A stretch of DNA of 64,000 bases from Cryobacterium roopkundense (GCF_014200405.1 NZ_JACHBQ010000001.1:3348001-3412000); one strand, 5' to 3'; counted from the stretch's first letter, positions 27,316 to 38,229 are shown. Notes: a model not told the origin generated them from the letters alone. Made by a program: numbers and translations.

Positions 27316-28434
27316 GTGAGCACCCCACCCCACCCCACCCGCCTGGGCACCACCGACCGGTTTCTCCCGGTCTGGATCCTCGCGGCAATGGGCCTCGGCC
27401 TGCTCCTCGCGGTGTACGTTCCCGCAGTCGGCGATCTGCTGCACGCTTTCACCATCGGCTCGATCAGCGTGCCCATCGCCATCGGCCTGCTCGTGATGAT
27501 GTACCCCGTGCTCGCGAAGGTACGCTATACGGATGCCCGCGCTGTCGCAAGCGACAAGAGGCTTCTCGTCACGTCGTTGCTGCTCAACTGGCTCGTCGGC
27601 CCCGCCCTGATGTTCGCCCTCGCGTGGATCTTCCTCCCTGACCTGCCCGAATACCGCACGGGCCTTATCATCGTGGGCCTCGCCCGCTGCATCGCGATGG
27701 TACTCATCTGGAACGATCTGGCGTGCGGCGACCGCGAGGCCGCCGCCTTCCTCGTAGCCGTCAACTCCGTCTTCCAGGTCGTGGCGTTCGGCGCCCTCGG
27801 CTGGTTCTATCTGCAGGTACTGCCGGCCTGGCTCGGCCTCCCCACCACGAGCGCCGAATTCTCCATTTGGGCCATCACCGGGAGCGTGCTCGTCTTCCTG
27901 GGCATCCCGCTGCTGGCCGGATACCTCTCCCGTCGCATCGGCGAGGCCCGCCGCGGCCGCGACTGGTACGAAGCGACGTTCCTGCCCAAGGTCGGCCCGT
28001 TCGCCCTCTGGGGCCTGCTTTTCACCATCGTGATGCTCTTCGCCCTGCAGGGCGACCAGGTCATCGCCAACCCCGGCGACGTGGCCCGCATCGCCCTGCC
28101 GATGCTCGTCTACTTCCTGCTGATGTTCCTCGTGAGTTTCGCCGCCGGCCGCCTGCTCGGCATGACCTACGAGCGCACCACGACCCTGGCGTTCACGGCC
28201 GCCGGCAACAACTTCGAGCTCGCCATCGCCGTGGCCATCGGCACGTTCGGCGCCCTCAGCGGCCAGGCCTTGGCCGGCATCGTCGGTCCGCTCATCGAGG
28301 TGCCCGCGCTCGTCGCCCTCGTCTACGTGGCCCTGTGGCTCAAGCCTCGCCTCTTTCCCACCCCAGCGGATGTCGTGGCCACGCCGCCGGCATCCGTCGT
28401 CCCGACCCTCCTCTCAGCAAAGGAACCCTCATGA
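27316..28434 (+). CDS. arsB: Arsenite efflux transporter, ACR3 family
   Basis: 372 residues, about ten membrane helices. The family's essential Cys is in LARCIAMVLIWNDLACGD, and FTAAGNNFELAIAVAIG is the second signature. It exports arsenite (and antimonite in some members) using the proton gradient. The GTG at 27316 has GGAG five bases upstream. It overlaps arsC1 by four bases (ATGA). Confidence 0.95.
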   Translation: MSTPPHPTRLGTTDRFLPVWILAAMGLGLLLAVYVPAVGDLLHAFTIGSISVPIAIGLLVMMYPVLAKVRYTDARAVASDKRLLVTSLLLNWLVGPALMFALAWIFLPDLPEYRTGLIIVGLARCIAMVLIWNDLACGDREAAAFLVAVNSVFQVVAFGALGWFYLQVLPAWLGLPTTSAEFSIWAITGSVLVFLGIPLLAGYLSRRIGEARRGRDWYEATFLPKVGPFALWGLLFTIVMLFALQGDQVIANPGDVARIALPMLVYFLLMFLVSFAAGRLLGMTYERTTTLAFTAAGNNFELAIAVAIGTFGALSGQALAGIVGPLIEVPALVALVYVALWLKPRLFPTPADVVATPPASVVPTLLSAKEPS

Positions 28435-28841
28435 CCGACAAGCCCACAGTCCTCTTCGTCTGCGTGCACAACGCCGGACGCTCGCAGATGGCCGCCGGCT
28501 ACCTGCAGGCCCTGTCCGGAGGACGCGTCGACGTACTCTCCGCCGGCTCCGAGCCCAAGGACCAGATCAACCCCGTGGCGATCGCCGCAATGCTCGAAGA
28601 CGGCATCGACATCGCGAACAACGTGCCGAAAATCCTCACCACCGAGGCAGTGAAGGGCTCCGACGTCGTGATCACCATGGGCTGCGGCGACGCCTGCCCG
28701 ATCTTCCCCGGCAAACGTTACGAAGACTGGAAGCTCGACGACCCGGCAGGCCAGGGCATCGAGTCGGTGCGCCCCATCCGCGACGACATCAAGGCACGCA
28801 TCGAGGCCCTGCTTGCCGAGATCCTGCCCGTCGAGGCCTGA
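28431..28841 (+). CDS. arsC: Arsenate reductase, LMW-phosphatase type
   Basis: 136 residues. Catalytic CX5R is at Cys11-Arg17 (FVCVHNAGRSQ). The later VITMGCGDACPIFPGKRYEDW carries the redox cysteines used for thioredoxin- or mycothiol-coupled turnover, and the DPAGQ Asp acts as general acid. It reduces arsenate to arsenite for export by the upstream transporter. Confidence 0.94.
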   Translation: MTDKPTVLFVCVHNAGRSQMAAGYLQALSGGRVDVLSAGSEPKDQINPVAIAAMLEDGIDIANNVPKILTTEAVKGSDVVITMGCGDACPIFPGKRYEDWKLDDPAGQGIESVRPIRDDIKARIEALLAEILPVEA

Positions 28842-28843
28842 TC

Positions 28844-29515
28844 ATGAGCGAGTTCAGCGGTCGCCGGGCACTCCCCGGCCTCACCTACCCCGAAGAGTCA
28901 CTCAAACGACTGGCCACCGAACTCAGCGGCTCGTTTCATGGCGTGTTCGCCGCGGAAACCGTCGAGCGCTACGTGCTCGAGAGCTACACGGCGCTGCTGC
29001 GCACGTCCACCGTGAAAGCGCATCTCACCACGCGCACGGCGCGGTTCGCGACCGAACGCCTCACCGCGCTCGCCCAGGCCAAGGGAGCGATCGCGCGGAC
29101 GATTCCCGAGGTTCTGTTCGTGTGCGAGCAGAATGCCGGCCGTTCACAGATGGCTGCCGTGTTCGCAAGCGCGCTCTCCGGCGGCGCCGTTCACGTGCGC
29201 TCGGCCGGTTCCGCGCCGTCGAAGGAGTTGCACCCTGCCGTCGTCGCCGTGATGGCCGAGCTCGGTCTTTCCCTGGACGAAGCCTTCCCCAAGCCCCTCA
29301 CCGATGATGTCGTACAGGCAGCGGATGTCGTAATCACCATGGGTTGCGGCGACGCCTGCCCGATCTACCCCGGCAAACGCTACGTGGACTGGGAGCTCGT
29401 CGACCCGGCCGGTCAGTCGATCGACGAGGTGCGCCGCATCCGCGACCAGATTCGCCACAACGTCATCGAGATACTCGACTCCCTCGGCGTGCCGTCCGTC
29501 ACGACCATCGCTTAG
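28844..29515 (+). CDS. arsC: Arsenate reductase with N-terminal helical domain
   Basis: 223 residues. Residues 1-85 form an all-helical extension (LKRLATELSGSF, TVERYVLESYTALLRT), like the three-helix-bundle domain seen before some actinobacterial ArsC. The reductase domain has CX5R at Cys94-Arg100 (LFVCEQNAGRSQ), MGCGDACPIYPGKRYVDW and VDPAGQ. It starts two bases after the first arsC. Two different reductases in one operon may use different thiols (thioredoxin versus mycothiol). Confidence 0.92.
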   Translation: MSEFSGRRALPGLTYPEESLKRLATELSGSFHGVFAAETVERYVLESYTALLRTSTVKAHLTTRTARFATERLTALAQAKGAIARTIPEVLFVCEQNAGRSQMAAVFASALSGGAVHVRSAGSAPSKELHPAVVAVMAELGLSLDEAFPKPLTDDVVQAADVVITMGCGDACPIYPGKRYVDWELVDPAGQSIDEVRRIRDQIRHNVIEILDSLGVPSVTTIA

Positions 29516-29527
29516 AAGGAGTACGCC

Positions 29528-30847
29528 ATGACCCTGTCGCCCCTCACCCTCACCAGTCGGCCCGTCGTGGCGCCGAGCCGCCTCGAGGGCCTTCCCGTCG
29601 CGATCATCGGCGCCGGACCGGTGGGGCTCGCCGCGGCCGCCCAGCTGCTCGAGCGCGGCATCGCCGTGGTCGTCTACGAAGAGGGAACGCAGGCCGGCAG
29701 CGCCATCGCGCGCTGGGGCCACACCCGGCTCTTCACCCCCTGGCAGTACCTCGTCGATTCCGCGGCGGCACGACTGCTCGCACGCTCCGGCTGGCACATG
29801 CCCGACGAGGCATATCTCCCCACCGGCCGCGAGTTGCTCGATGAATACCTGCTGCCGCTCGCCGCGCTCCCCGACCTGGCCGCCAGCATCCGTTACGGCT
29901 CAACCGTGCTCGCGGTGAGCCGTCAGGGCATGGACCGCACCCGCTCCGGCGATCGCGCCGGCACCCCCTTCGCGCTGCGCGTCACAACGGATGCCGGTGT
30001 CCTCGACGCCTCTGCCCGGGCGGTCATCGACACCTCTGGCACGTACTCGTCGCCGAATGGCCTGTTGGCCTCCGGCCTGGATCCGGCGCGGGTCGATGCC
30101 CTCACGGAGCAGGTCGTGCACGCGCTGCCCGATGTGCTCGGCGCCGACCGCGCGCGCTTCGCCGGGCAGCACACCCTCGTGGTGGGCGCCGGGCACTCCG
30201 CAGCGAATACCCTGATCGCGCTCGGCACGCTGGCCGCGGAAGCCCCGGGAACGCGCATCAGCTGGGCCATCCGCTCGGCCAACCCGGTGCGCGTGTACGG
30301 GTCTGACGACGACGAACTGGCCGCACGGGCATCGCTCGGCGCTCAGGTGCAGGCGCTGGTGCGCTCCGGCGTCGTGACCCTCCTGGAGCGGTTCGAGATC
30401 GACGACGTGCTTCCCGCCACGGACGGCGTGAGCGTGACGGGCCGCCGCGCCGGCGAGAGTTTCGCCGTCGCCGTCGACGTCGTGGTGAGTGCCACCGGGT
30501 TCCGGCCAGACCTCGCACCGCTGCGCGAGATCCGCCTCTCCCTCGACGAGATCGTGGAGGCGCCTCGCGCGCTCGCGCCGCTGATCGATCCCAACCTGCA
30601 CAGCTGCGGCACGGTTCCGCCGCACGGCGTCGTGGAGCTCACGCACCCCGAGCCCAACTTCTATATCGCCGGCATGAAGAGCTTCGGGCGGGCGCCCACG
30701 TTCCTGCTCGCCACGGGCTACGAGCAGGTGCGATCGATCGCCGACGAGCTCGCGGGCAACGTGGCGGCGGCCCGCCTCGTGCAACTCGTGCTGCCCGAAA
30801 CCGGCGTGTGCTCCACCGGGGGCGACTCCGGATCCTGCTGCTCCTGA
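29528..30847 (+). CDS. Ars-operon FAD/NAD(P)-dependent oxidoreductase
   Basis: 439 residues. The N-terminal FAD-binding motif is VAIIGAGPVGLAAAAQLLER, and a second GxGxxxxN site is VVGAGHSAANTLIALG. The chain ends in a Cys-rich tail, CSTGGDSGSCCS, that could bind a soft metal or trivalent arsenic. Proteins of this kind accompany arsenic genes and have been labelled ArsO-like monooxygenases; the reaction is unproven. An AAGGAG ribosome site lies six bases before the ATG, 12 bases after arsC. Confidence 0.75.
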   Translation: MTLSPLTLTSRPVVAPSRLEGLPVAIIGAGPVGLAAAAQLLERGIAVVVYEEGTQAGSAIARWGHTRLFTPWQYLVDSAAARLLARSGWHMPDEAYLPTGRELLDEYLLPLAALPDLAASIRYGSTVLAVSRQGMDRTRSGDRAGTPFALRVTTDAGVLDASARAVIDTSGTYSSPNGLLASGLDPARVDALTEQVVHALPDVLGADRARFAGQHTLVVGAGHSAANTLIALGTLAAEAPGTRISWAIRSANPVRVYGSDDDELAARASLGAQVQALVRSGVVTLLERFEIDDVLPATDGVSVTGRRAGESFAVAVDVVVSATGFRPDLAPLREIRLSLDEIVEAPRALAPLIDPNLHSCGTVPPHGVVELTHPEPNFYIAGMKSFGRAPTFLLATGYEQVRSIADELAGNVAAARLVQLVLPETGVCSTGGDSGSCCS

Positions 30848-31091
30848 CCCGCGCCTGGCTCGCGCCCCCTTCCCGCTGGTCGTGTCCGCTAGGAAGGGCC
30901 ACCTTCGCGCGCACCCCCTCCCGCTCAAGCAGCGGGCCCGCTTTTGGGCGCGCGTCGCGCCGCCCCCGCGCCACGCCGCCGCGGTAGCGGGCGCGACGCG
31001 GGACAGCGGCGCGTCGACCTCGTGAGCGAATCTCGCGGCGAAGCACAGGGCGAAGAGCGGGGTCGACAAGGCGACCAACTGCAGGGGACGG

Positions 31092-31670
<579 letters not shown>

Positions 31671-31674
<4 letters not shown>

Positions 31675-33368
31675 GCGAGGATCCTTTCGGGGATTTCAGG
31701 GATTTCGGTGGTCTCGGGGATCTCGGTGGAAACAGAACGGGTGCCAATCGCGTCGCCGGCGAGCCAGGTTCGGTAGCCGCCGTCGAGGTTGCGCACGTCG
31801 AAGCCGTGCTGGGTAAGAATACGTGCCGCCGTGTGGCCGCGCTGACCCACCTGGCAGTGCACGATCAGCGGGGCGTCGGGCAGGCCTTCGAGCAGGTCGC
31901 GCAGCTCGTCGAGCGGCACGTTGATCGCCCCCGGAATGCTGCCGGCCTCGAATTCGCCGGGGTTACGCACGTCCACGAGTACGCCGCCGTCGGCCAGCGC
32001 CCCCGCCAGTTCATGCCACTGCACGTTGCGGCTCGTGCCGGCCCGCAGGTTGTCGGCCACGTACCCGAGTTGGTTCACAGGGTCTTTGGCCGAACCGTAT
32101 TGCGGAGCGTAGGCGAGTTCGAGGCGGGTCAGGGCGGATGCTGCGAGCCCGCCGGCCATCGCCGTGGCGATCACGTCGATGCGCTTGTCCACGCCGTCGC
32201 CGCCCACGATCTGCGCACCCAGGATGGCGTCCGTCTCCGCGTCGATCAGCAACTTCATGCTCATTCCCTGCGCTCCGGGATAGTACCCGGCGTGCGAGGA
32301 CGGATGCGTGTGCGCGATCCGGTGCGCCCGGCCGGCGGCGACGAGACGCTTCTCGCTCCAGCCGGTCAGGGCAACCGTGAGGCCGAAAAGCCCCAGAATC
32401 GAGGTGCCGAGCGCCCGTGACGACGGTTCGGGCTCGCCCGCGATGCTGTCTGCCGCCGCGCGTCCGTGCCGGTTGGCGAGGCCCGCCATGGTGACAAGCA
32501 GAGGGTCGCCGGACACGGCATCCGTTTTCTCCACACCGTCGCCGACCGCGTAGATGAAGGCATCGCTCGTGCGTTGAGTCTCGTCGACCCACACGCCGCC
32601 ACTGGCGCCAATGCGCAGGCCGGCCTGCGCGGCGAGGGTCGTCGCCGGGCGCACGCCGCTCGCGTCGATCACCAGGTCGGCCGGCACGCTCGTGCCGTCG
32701 CTCAGCTCGATGCCGCCGCCAGCGGATGCGCCGAGCACGGTGGTGCCGAGCCGCACGTCGACGCCGTGCTCGCGCAGGGTGGCGAGCACGGGGGTGGCCA
32801 TCTCGGGGTCGAGGGGGGTGAACACCTGCATTCCGCGCTGCACGAGAGTGACGCGCACGCCGCGGTGCACGAGGTTTTCCACGGCTTCGAGGCCGATGAA
32901 GCCGCCGCCGATCACGACTGCGGAGGCGCCAACCGGTTTGGCCGCGAGCACGGCCTCGATGTGGTCCACGTCGTCGACCGTGCGCAGGGTGGTGGTGGGC
33001 ACATCGTGCGCCCCGGCGTGCGCGGCGGCGCCGGCGGCCAGAATCAGCCGATCGTAGCTCTCGGTGGAGGTTTCGCCGGTGAGCGCGTGGCGCACTGACA
33101 CTGTCTTCGCCGCGGGGTCGATACCGGTCACCTCGTGGTTGATGCGCACGTCGAGGCGAAACCTGGCCGTGAGCGATTCCGGCGTCTGCAGCAGCAGCTG
33201 GGCGCGATCCTCGATCACACCGCCCACGTAATACGGCAGCCCACAGTTGGCGAACGATACGTACTGTCCGCGCTCGAACACCACGATCTCCGCAGTTTCG
33301 TCGAGCCGGCGCAGCCTCGTGGCCGCCGACATTCCGCCCGCTACCCCGCCCACAATCAAAGTTTTCAC
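31671..33368 (-). CDS. CoA-disulfide reductase with C-terminal rhodanese domain
   Basis: 565 residues. The pyridine nucleotide-disulfide oxidoreductase part starts TLIVGGVAGGMSAATRLRRL and has the single active-site Cys42 in SFANCGLPYYVGG, typical of CoADR and persulfide reductases. Residues from about 465 form a rhodanese domain with Cys in LIVHCQVGQRGH. This fusion reduces CoA-persulfide or polysulfide with NAD(P)H. The GTG at 33368 has an AGGAGG ribosome site six bases upstream. Confidence 0.93.
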
Positions 33369-33388
33369 GTGTAACCTCCTGCCTGAAC

Positions 33389-33406
33389 TATACCCCAAGG
33401 GGTATA
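33389..33406 (-). promoter_or_regulatory. CstR/CsoR-type operator overlapping -10
   Basis: TATACCCCAAGGGGTATA is a perfect 8-bp inverted repeat around AA. On the minus strand it merges with TATAGT (33392-33387), a good -10, so binding would block the sulfur operon promoter directly. Confidence 0.75.
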
Positions 33407-33452
33407 CCCGGCGCTACCCTGAGCATCCGCACCCCTCCCGCCGCGGCCTACC

Positions 33453-33555
33453 CCCGTGGCCAGTTCAGGAGATCCGGGGAGTTCGACACCTGGCACCCGC
33501 AGGCTACTGCCCCGAAAGCGAATGCCGGCGGCCGATTTCCTGAATTCGCCACGGG
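33453..33555. repeat. Palindromic intergenic element
   Basis: CCCGTGGCCAGTTCAGGA (33453-33470) pairs with TCCTGAATTCGCCACGGG (33538-33555) at 16 of 18 positions, enclosing 67 bases. A related stretch, GGTGGCCAATTCAGGTAATC, is at 8659-8678. It lies between the sulfur and copper promoters and has no coding capacity I can support. Confidence 0.6.
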
Positions 33556-33571
33556 TCCGGCCTGCAAACGG

Positions 33572-33590
33572 TACCCCATGGGGGTATAAA
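33572..33590 (+). promoter_or_regulatory. CsoR-type operator and -10 of copB
   Basis: TACCCC-ATG-GGGGTA (33572-33586) overlaps TATAAA (33585-33590). The -10 ends only eight bases before the copB ATG, so transcription should begin at or next to the start codon. Confidence 0.72.
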
Positions 33591-33598
33591 CTGGGCGC

Positions 33599-35728
33599 AT
33601 GAACGAGATGCATGGAGACCACGGCACGATGGAACACGGTGCGATGAACCACGGCAAGAACCACGGCACGGTGGAACACGGTGCGATGACCCACGCGGGC
33701 CACGGCGACCACGTGGGCCAGTTCCGCCGCCTGTTCTGGATCATGCTCGCCTTCGCCGTGCCGACGATCCTGTTCAGCGACATGTTCGCCGAGATCATCG
33801 GCTACGACCTGCCCGACGGGGCGGCCTTCGCCTTCGTCTCCCCAGTGCTCGGCACCGTGATGTACGTCTGGGGCGGCCGCCCGTTCCTCACCGGCGCTGT
33901 CAGCGAGCTGCGCAGCCGCGCGCCCGGCATGATGCTGCTCATCGCCCTCGCCATCACGGTGGCGTTCCTCGCCTCCTGGGGGGCGAGCCTTGGCCTGCTC
34001 GACCACGCCCTCGACTTCTGGTGGGAACTCGCCCTGCTCATCGTGATCATGCTGCTCGGCCACTGGATCGAAATGCGCTCCCTGGCCCAGACCAGCACGG
34101 CACTGGAATCGCTTGCAGCCCTGCTCCCCGACGAGGCCGAGCGCATCGACGGCGATCAGACCGTGATCGTGCACCCGTCGGAGCTCGTGCTCGGCGACCT
34201 GGTGATGGTACGCCCCGGCGGCCGTATTCCCGCCGACGGCACGGTGACCGAAGGCACCGCCGACGTGGATGAGTCCATGCTCACCGGCGAATCGCGACCG
34301 GTGTCACGCGGCCCCGGCGATCGCGTCGTGGCCGGCGCCGTCGCCACGGACTCGGCGTTGCGGGTGCGCGTCGACGCGGTCGGCGACGATACCGCCCTCG
34401 CCGGCATCTCCCGCCTCGTCGCCGAAGCACAGGGCTCGTCGAGCCGGGCCCAGCGCATTGCCGACCGGGCGGCGGGCTGGCTGTTCTGGTTCGCCCTTGG
34501 ATCGGGGCTGCTCACATTCCTCGTCTGGACCCTGCTCGGCTACCCCGACGACGCAGTCATCCGAACCATCACCGTGCTCGTCATCGCCTGCCCGCATGCC
34601 CTGGGACTGGCGATTCCCCTCGTGGTGTCGATCGCCACCGAACGGGCCGCCCGCGGCGGGGTGCTCGTGAAGGACAGGCTCGCCCTCGAGAGCATGCGCC
34701 TCGTGACGAGCGTGCTCTTCGACAAGACCGGAACCCTCACGAAGGGCGAACCCGTCGTCACCCGGGTCCTGGCAGCCGCCGGCCAGACCGAGGCCGACGT
34801 GGTGGCTCTGGCGGCGTCGGTGGAGGCCGACAGCGAGCATCCGCTGGCGAAGGCGATCGTGGCCGCTGCGGTCACCCGCGGCCTCGCGGTGCCGAAGGCG
34901 ACCGAATTTCAGGCCAGAGCCGCCGTCGGCGTCACGGCGGTCGTCGCCGGTCGACAGATCGGCGTGGGCGGACCGGGACTGCTGCGCGCGCGCTTCGCGG
35001 CCCCGATCGAGGCCACTCGCGCCTGGTCCGCCGCGGGCGAGATTGTGCTGCACGTACTCGATGGCGAGAGGGTGCTCGGCGCGATCGCCCTCGCCGACGA
35101 GGTGCGAGAGGAGTCCCGGCAGGCCGTCGACGAGCTGCACTCCCTCGGCGTGCAGGTGGTCATGATCACCGGCGACGCCGAGGCCGTGGCCCGGTCGGTG
35201 GCCGCCGAACTTGGCATTGACCGCGTCTTCGCGGGCGTGCATCCCAGCGACAAGGCCGCCAAGGTGGCCGAGCTGCAGGCCGAAGGCCACTCGGTGGCGA
35301 TGGTCGGCGACGGCGTGAACGACGCTCCGGCCCTCGCGCAGGCCAACGTGGGCATCGCCATCGGCGCCGGAACGGATGTCGCGATCGCGTCGGCCGGCGT
35401 GATCCTCGCGAGCGACGACCCGCGTTCGGTACTCTCGGTGATCGAACTCTCCCGGGCGTCGTACCGCAAGATGAAGCAGAACCTGTGGTGGGCGGCCGGT
35501 TACAACCTGATCTCTGTGCCGCTCGCCGCCGGGGTGCTCGCCCCGATCGGGTTCGTGCTGCCCATGTCGGTCGGGGCGCTGCTCATGTCAGTGTCCACTG
35601 TGGTCGTGGCCCTCAACGCCCAGTTGCTGCGTCGCCTCGACCTGCGCCCGGTCCTGACCACCCCTCGCATAACTCCTGCAGATTCTGGGCTGGCCACAAT
35701 TCACCCCCGGAATGACGCGGCCGTGTGA
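33599..35728 (+). CDS. copB: CopB-type copper-exporting P1B-ATPase
   Basis: 709 residues. The N-terminal 40 residues are very rich in His and Met (repeated H-G-x-M/HG units), replacing a classical CxxC metal domain. The membrane motif is Cys-Pro-His (IACPHALGLAIPLV), typical of CopB-type P1B ATPases, versus Cys-Pro-Cys in CopA. Phosphorylation motif DKTGTLTKGE, TGES and [12 protein letters not shown] are intact. The last ~20 residues are encoded by one arm of an inverted repeat and look non-conserved. Probably leaderless. Confidence 0.9.
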   Translation: MNEMHGDHGTMEHGAMNHGKNHGTVEHGAMTHAGHGDHVGQFRRLFWIMLAFAVPTILFSDMFAEIIGYDLPDGAAFAFVSPVLGTVMYVWGGRPFLTGAVSELRSRAPGMMLLIALAITVAFLASWGASLGLLDHALDFWWELALLIVIMLLGHWIEMRSLAQTSTALESLAALLPDEAERIDGDQTVIVHPSELVLGDLVMVRPGGRIPADGTVTEGTADVDESMLTGESRPVSRGPGDRVVAGAVATDSALRVRVDAVGDDTALAGISRLVAEAQGSSSRAQRIADRAAGWLFWFALGSGLLTFLVWTLLGYPDDAVIRTITVLVIACPHALGLAIPLVVSIATERAARGGVLVKDRLALESMRLVTSVLFDKTGTLTKGEPVVTRVLAAAGQTEADVVALAASVEADSEHPLAKAIVAAAVTRGLAVPKATEFQARAAVGVTAVVAGRQIGVGGPGLLRARFAAPIEATRAWSAAGEIVLHVLDGERVLGAIALADEVREESRQAVDELHSLGVQVVMITGDAEAVARSVAAELGIDRVFAGVHPSDKAAKVAELQAEGHSVAMVGDGVNDAPALAQANVGIAIGAGTDVAIASAGVILASDDPRSVLSVIELSRASYRKMKQNLWWAAGYNLISVPLAAGVLAPIGFVLPMSVGALLMSVSTVVVALNAQLLRRLDLRPVLTTPRITPADSGLATIHPRNDAAV

Positions 35729-35758
35729 CCAGCCCGTCCCGATTTGCAGGAGTTATGC
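35667..35758. repeat. Inverted repeat spanning the ends of copB and copA
   Basis: GCATAACTCCTGCA (35667-35680) and TGCAGGAGTTATGC (35745-35758) are perfect 14-bp arms; inside them GGGCTGG (35687-35693) pairs with CCAGCCC (35729-35735). The left arm lies in copB coding sequence and the right arm contains the copA TAA stop. It may serve as a bidirectional terminator and looks like an inserted palindromic element. Confidence 0.75.
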
Positions 35759-38008
35759 ACCGGCAACCCTACGAGCGGATGCCGCGAGCGCTCGGAACCG
35801 CCGAAGACGCAGGCTGTTCGTCACCACGAACACCGACGACAGGGCCATGGCCGCCCCCGCGATGAGCGGGTTGAGCAGGCCGAGCATGGCAAGCGGAATC
35901 GCCGCCACGTTGTACGCAAACGCCCAGAACAGGTTGGCCTTGATCGTGCCGAGCGTACGGCGGGACAGCCGGATGGCATCCGCTGCCGCCATCAGGTCGC
36001 TGCGCACCAGGGTGAGGTCGCTCGCCTCGATGGCCACGTCGGTTCCCGTTCCCATGGCGATGCCGAGGTCGGCGGTGGCGAGCGCCACCGCGTCGTTCAC
36101 GCCGTCGCCGACCATGGCCACCACGGCTCCGCGCGCCTGCAGCGCCCGAATGAAGTCAGCCTTGCCCGCCGGCAGCACGCCGGAACTCACCTCGGTGATG
36201 CCTACCTCGGCGGCCACTGCCCGCGCCACCACCTCGTTGTCGCCGGTGAGGAGCAAGGGGGTGAGTCCGAGGCTCCGAAAGTGCGCCACCGCAGCGGCAC
36301 TCGTGGGCTTGACCACGTCGGACACGCCCAGAATGCCGCGGGCCTTGCCGTCCCAGGCCACGACCACCGCGGTCTCGCCGCGACTTTCGGCCATGCCGAG
36401 CACGGCCTGCAGCTCCACCGGGAGCGCGATGCTCCACGAATCAGCGAGCCACTGAGGCCGGCCCACGAGCACGAGGTGCCCGTCGACGACGGCCTGCACG
36501 CCGAGCCCCCGCTCCGAGGCGAAGGAGCTCAGGGCGGGCAGTTCGCCGATCCGGGCCCGGGCCCCGGCCGTGATGGCGGCGGCGATCGGATGCTCGGAGC
36601 CGCTTTCGGCGGCGCCGGCGAACCTCAGCAGCTCGTCGACGCTGCTGCAGGAAATCGCCATCGTCGTGGCGAGGGTCATCACGCCGGTCGTCACCGTGCC
36701 GGTTTTGTCGAGCACTATCGTGTCGACCCGGCGGGTGGATTCGAGCACCTGCGGGCCCTTGATCAGGATGCCGAGTTGGGCGCCGCGGCCGGTGCCCACG
36801 AGCAAAGCGGTGGGCGTGGCCAGCCCCAGAGCGCAGGGGCAGGCGATGATCAGGGTCGCCACCGCCGCCGTGAACGCGAGCTCCGCCCCACCGCCGATCA
36901 ACAGCCAGGTGGCCAGGGTGGCGAGAGCCAGAATAATCACGATCGGCACGAAGATGGCCGAGACGCGGTCGGCGAGCCGCTGCACGTCGGCCTTGCCGGT
37001 CTGCGCCTGTTCCACGAGGCGCCCGATGTGCGCGAGTTCGGTGTCCGCTCCCACCCGGGTGGCCTGCACGACCAGTCGCCCGCCGGCGTTGAGGGTGGCG
37101 CCCACCACGGCATCGCCGGGGCCCACCTCCACCGGCACGGATTCTCCGGTGAGCATGCTCGCGTCCACGGCGGAGTTGCCATCGACGACGTTGCCGTCGG
37201 TGGCGATCTTCTCGCCGGGACGCACCACGAACCGGTCGCCCACCACGAGGGTCGACGTGGCGACCCTCGTCTCCACGCCGCCTCGCAGCAGAGTGGTCTC
37301 CTTGGCGCCGAGTTCGAGCAGGGCGAGCAGCGCCGCCCCCGAGCGCCGCTTCGCACGAGCCTCCGCGTAGCGCCCGGCCAGAATGAACACCGTGACAGCG
37401 GATGCCACCTCAAGGTAGATCTCGCCGGCCCCGCCGTGCGGTGACGCGGTAAAACTGAACGCCATCGTCATGCCGACCATGCCCGCGGTGCCGAAGAACA
37501 GGGCGTAGAGCGACCAGCCGAGGGCCGCGAGCACGCCGACGCTCACGAGGGTGTCCATGGTGGCGGCACCGTGGCGGGCATTCGTGAACGCCGCGCGGTG
37601 GAAGGGCCAGGCTCCCCAGACCGCCACGGGGGCGGCGAGGGTGAGTGCGAGCCACTGCCAGTTGTCGAACTGCAGCACCGGAATCATCGAGAGCAACGCG
37701 ACCGGAAGTGACAGCGCCGCCGACACGAGTGTTCGCCGTCGCAGCTGCTCCACCTCGCCGTCCGGGCCGTCGGCGGGATCCGCGGTCGCGTCGGGCGGCA
37801 GCGGCAACACGGCCGTGTAGCCGGTGGCCTCTATGGTGGCGATAGCGTCGGCTACCGAGGTACCGACGGGCATGGAGACGGTGGCCTTTTCCGTGGCGTA
37901 GTTGACAGTGGCCTCGACCCCTGGCATCCGGTTCAGCTTCTTTTCAATGCGCGCCGCGCACGAGGTGCAGGTCATCCCTCCGACGAGGAGATCGACCTGG
38001 GTGCTCAT
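35753..38008 (-). CDS. copA: CopA-type Cu(I)-exporting P1B-ATPase
   Basis: 751 residues. One N-terminal heavy-metal domain with GMTCTSC (Cys14, Cys17), eight membrane helices, the CPC motif in [31 protein letters not shown] and [11 protein letters not shown]. It pumps Cu(I) out of the cytoplasm. It overlaps copZ by four bases (38005-38008), so chaperone and pump are co-translated. Confidence 0.95.
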   Translation of the reverse strand: MSTQVDLLVGGMTCTSCAARIEKKLNRMPGVEATVNYATEKATVSMPVGTSVADAIATIEATGYTAVLPLPPDATADPADGPDGEVEQLRRRTLVSAALSLPVALLSMIPVLQFDNWQWLALTLAAPVAVWGAWPFHRAAFTNARHGAATMDTLVSVGVLAALGWSLYALFFGTAGMVGMTMAFSFTASPHGGAGEIYLEVASAVTVFILAGRYAEARAKRRSGAALLALLELGAKETTLLRGGVETRVATSTLVVGDRFVVRPGEKIATDGNVVDGNSAVDASMLTGESVPVEVGPGDAVVGATLNAGGRLVVQATRVGADTELAHIGRLVEQAQTGKADVQRLADRVSAIFVPIVIILALATLATWLLIGGGAELAFTAAVATLIIACPCALGLATPTALLVGTGRGAQLGILIKGPQVLESTRRVDTIVLDKTGTVTTGVMTLATTMAISCSSVDELLRFAGAAESGSEHPIAAAITAGARARIGELPALSSFASERGLGVQAVVDGHLVLVGRPQWLADSWSIALPVELQAVLGMAESRGETAVVVAWDGKARGILGVSDVVKPTSAAAVAHFRSLGLTPLLLTGDNEVVARAVAAEVGITEVSSGVLPAGKADFIRALQARGAVVAMVGDGVNDAVALATADLGIAMGTGTDVAIEASDLTLVRSDLMAAADAIRLSRRTLGTIKANLFWAFAYNVAAIPLAMLGLLNPLIAGAAMALSSVFVVTNSLRLRRFRALAASARRVAGA

Positions 38009-38229
38009 GAGTTCTGCAGAGCGAGCTGGTAGCCGGCTTCTTCAATCGCGGCCTCGACGGCCGTCGGGTCGAGGTCATGCGCGCTCGTCACAGTGACCGC
38101 TGATTCGCCGCCTTTCACGAGCTCCACGGTCACCTCTTCGGCGCCCGCGATCAGGCCGATCTCTTCTGTGACGCTCGCGACGCAGTGCCCGCAGGTCATT
38201 CCGGTTACGAGATACGTGGTGGTGGTCAT
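38005..38229 (-). CDS. copZ: Copper chaperone CopZ
   Basis: 74 residues, one HMA domain with GMTCGHC (Cys13, Cys16) and the ferredoxin-like beta-alpha-beta pattern. It delivers Cu(I) to CopA. First gene of the copZ-copA operon, facing csoR across the shared operator. Confidence 0.93.
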   Translation of the reverse strand: MTTTTYLVTGMTCGHCVASVTEEIGLIAGAEEVTVELVKGGESAVTVTSAHDLDPTAVEAAIEEAGYQLALQNS

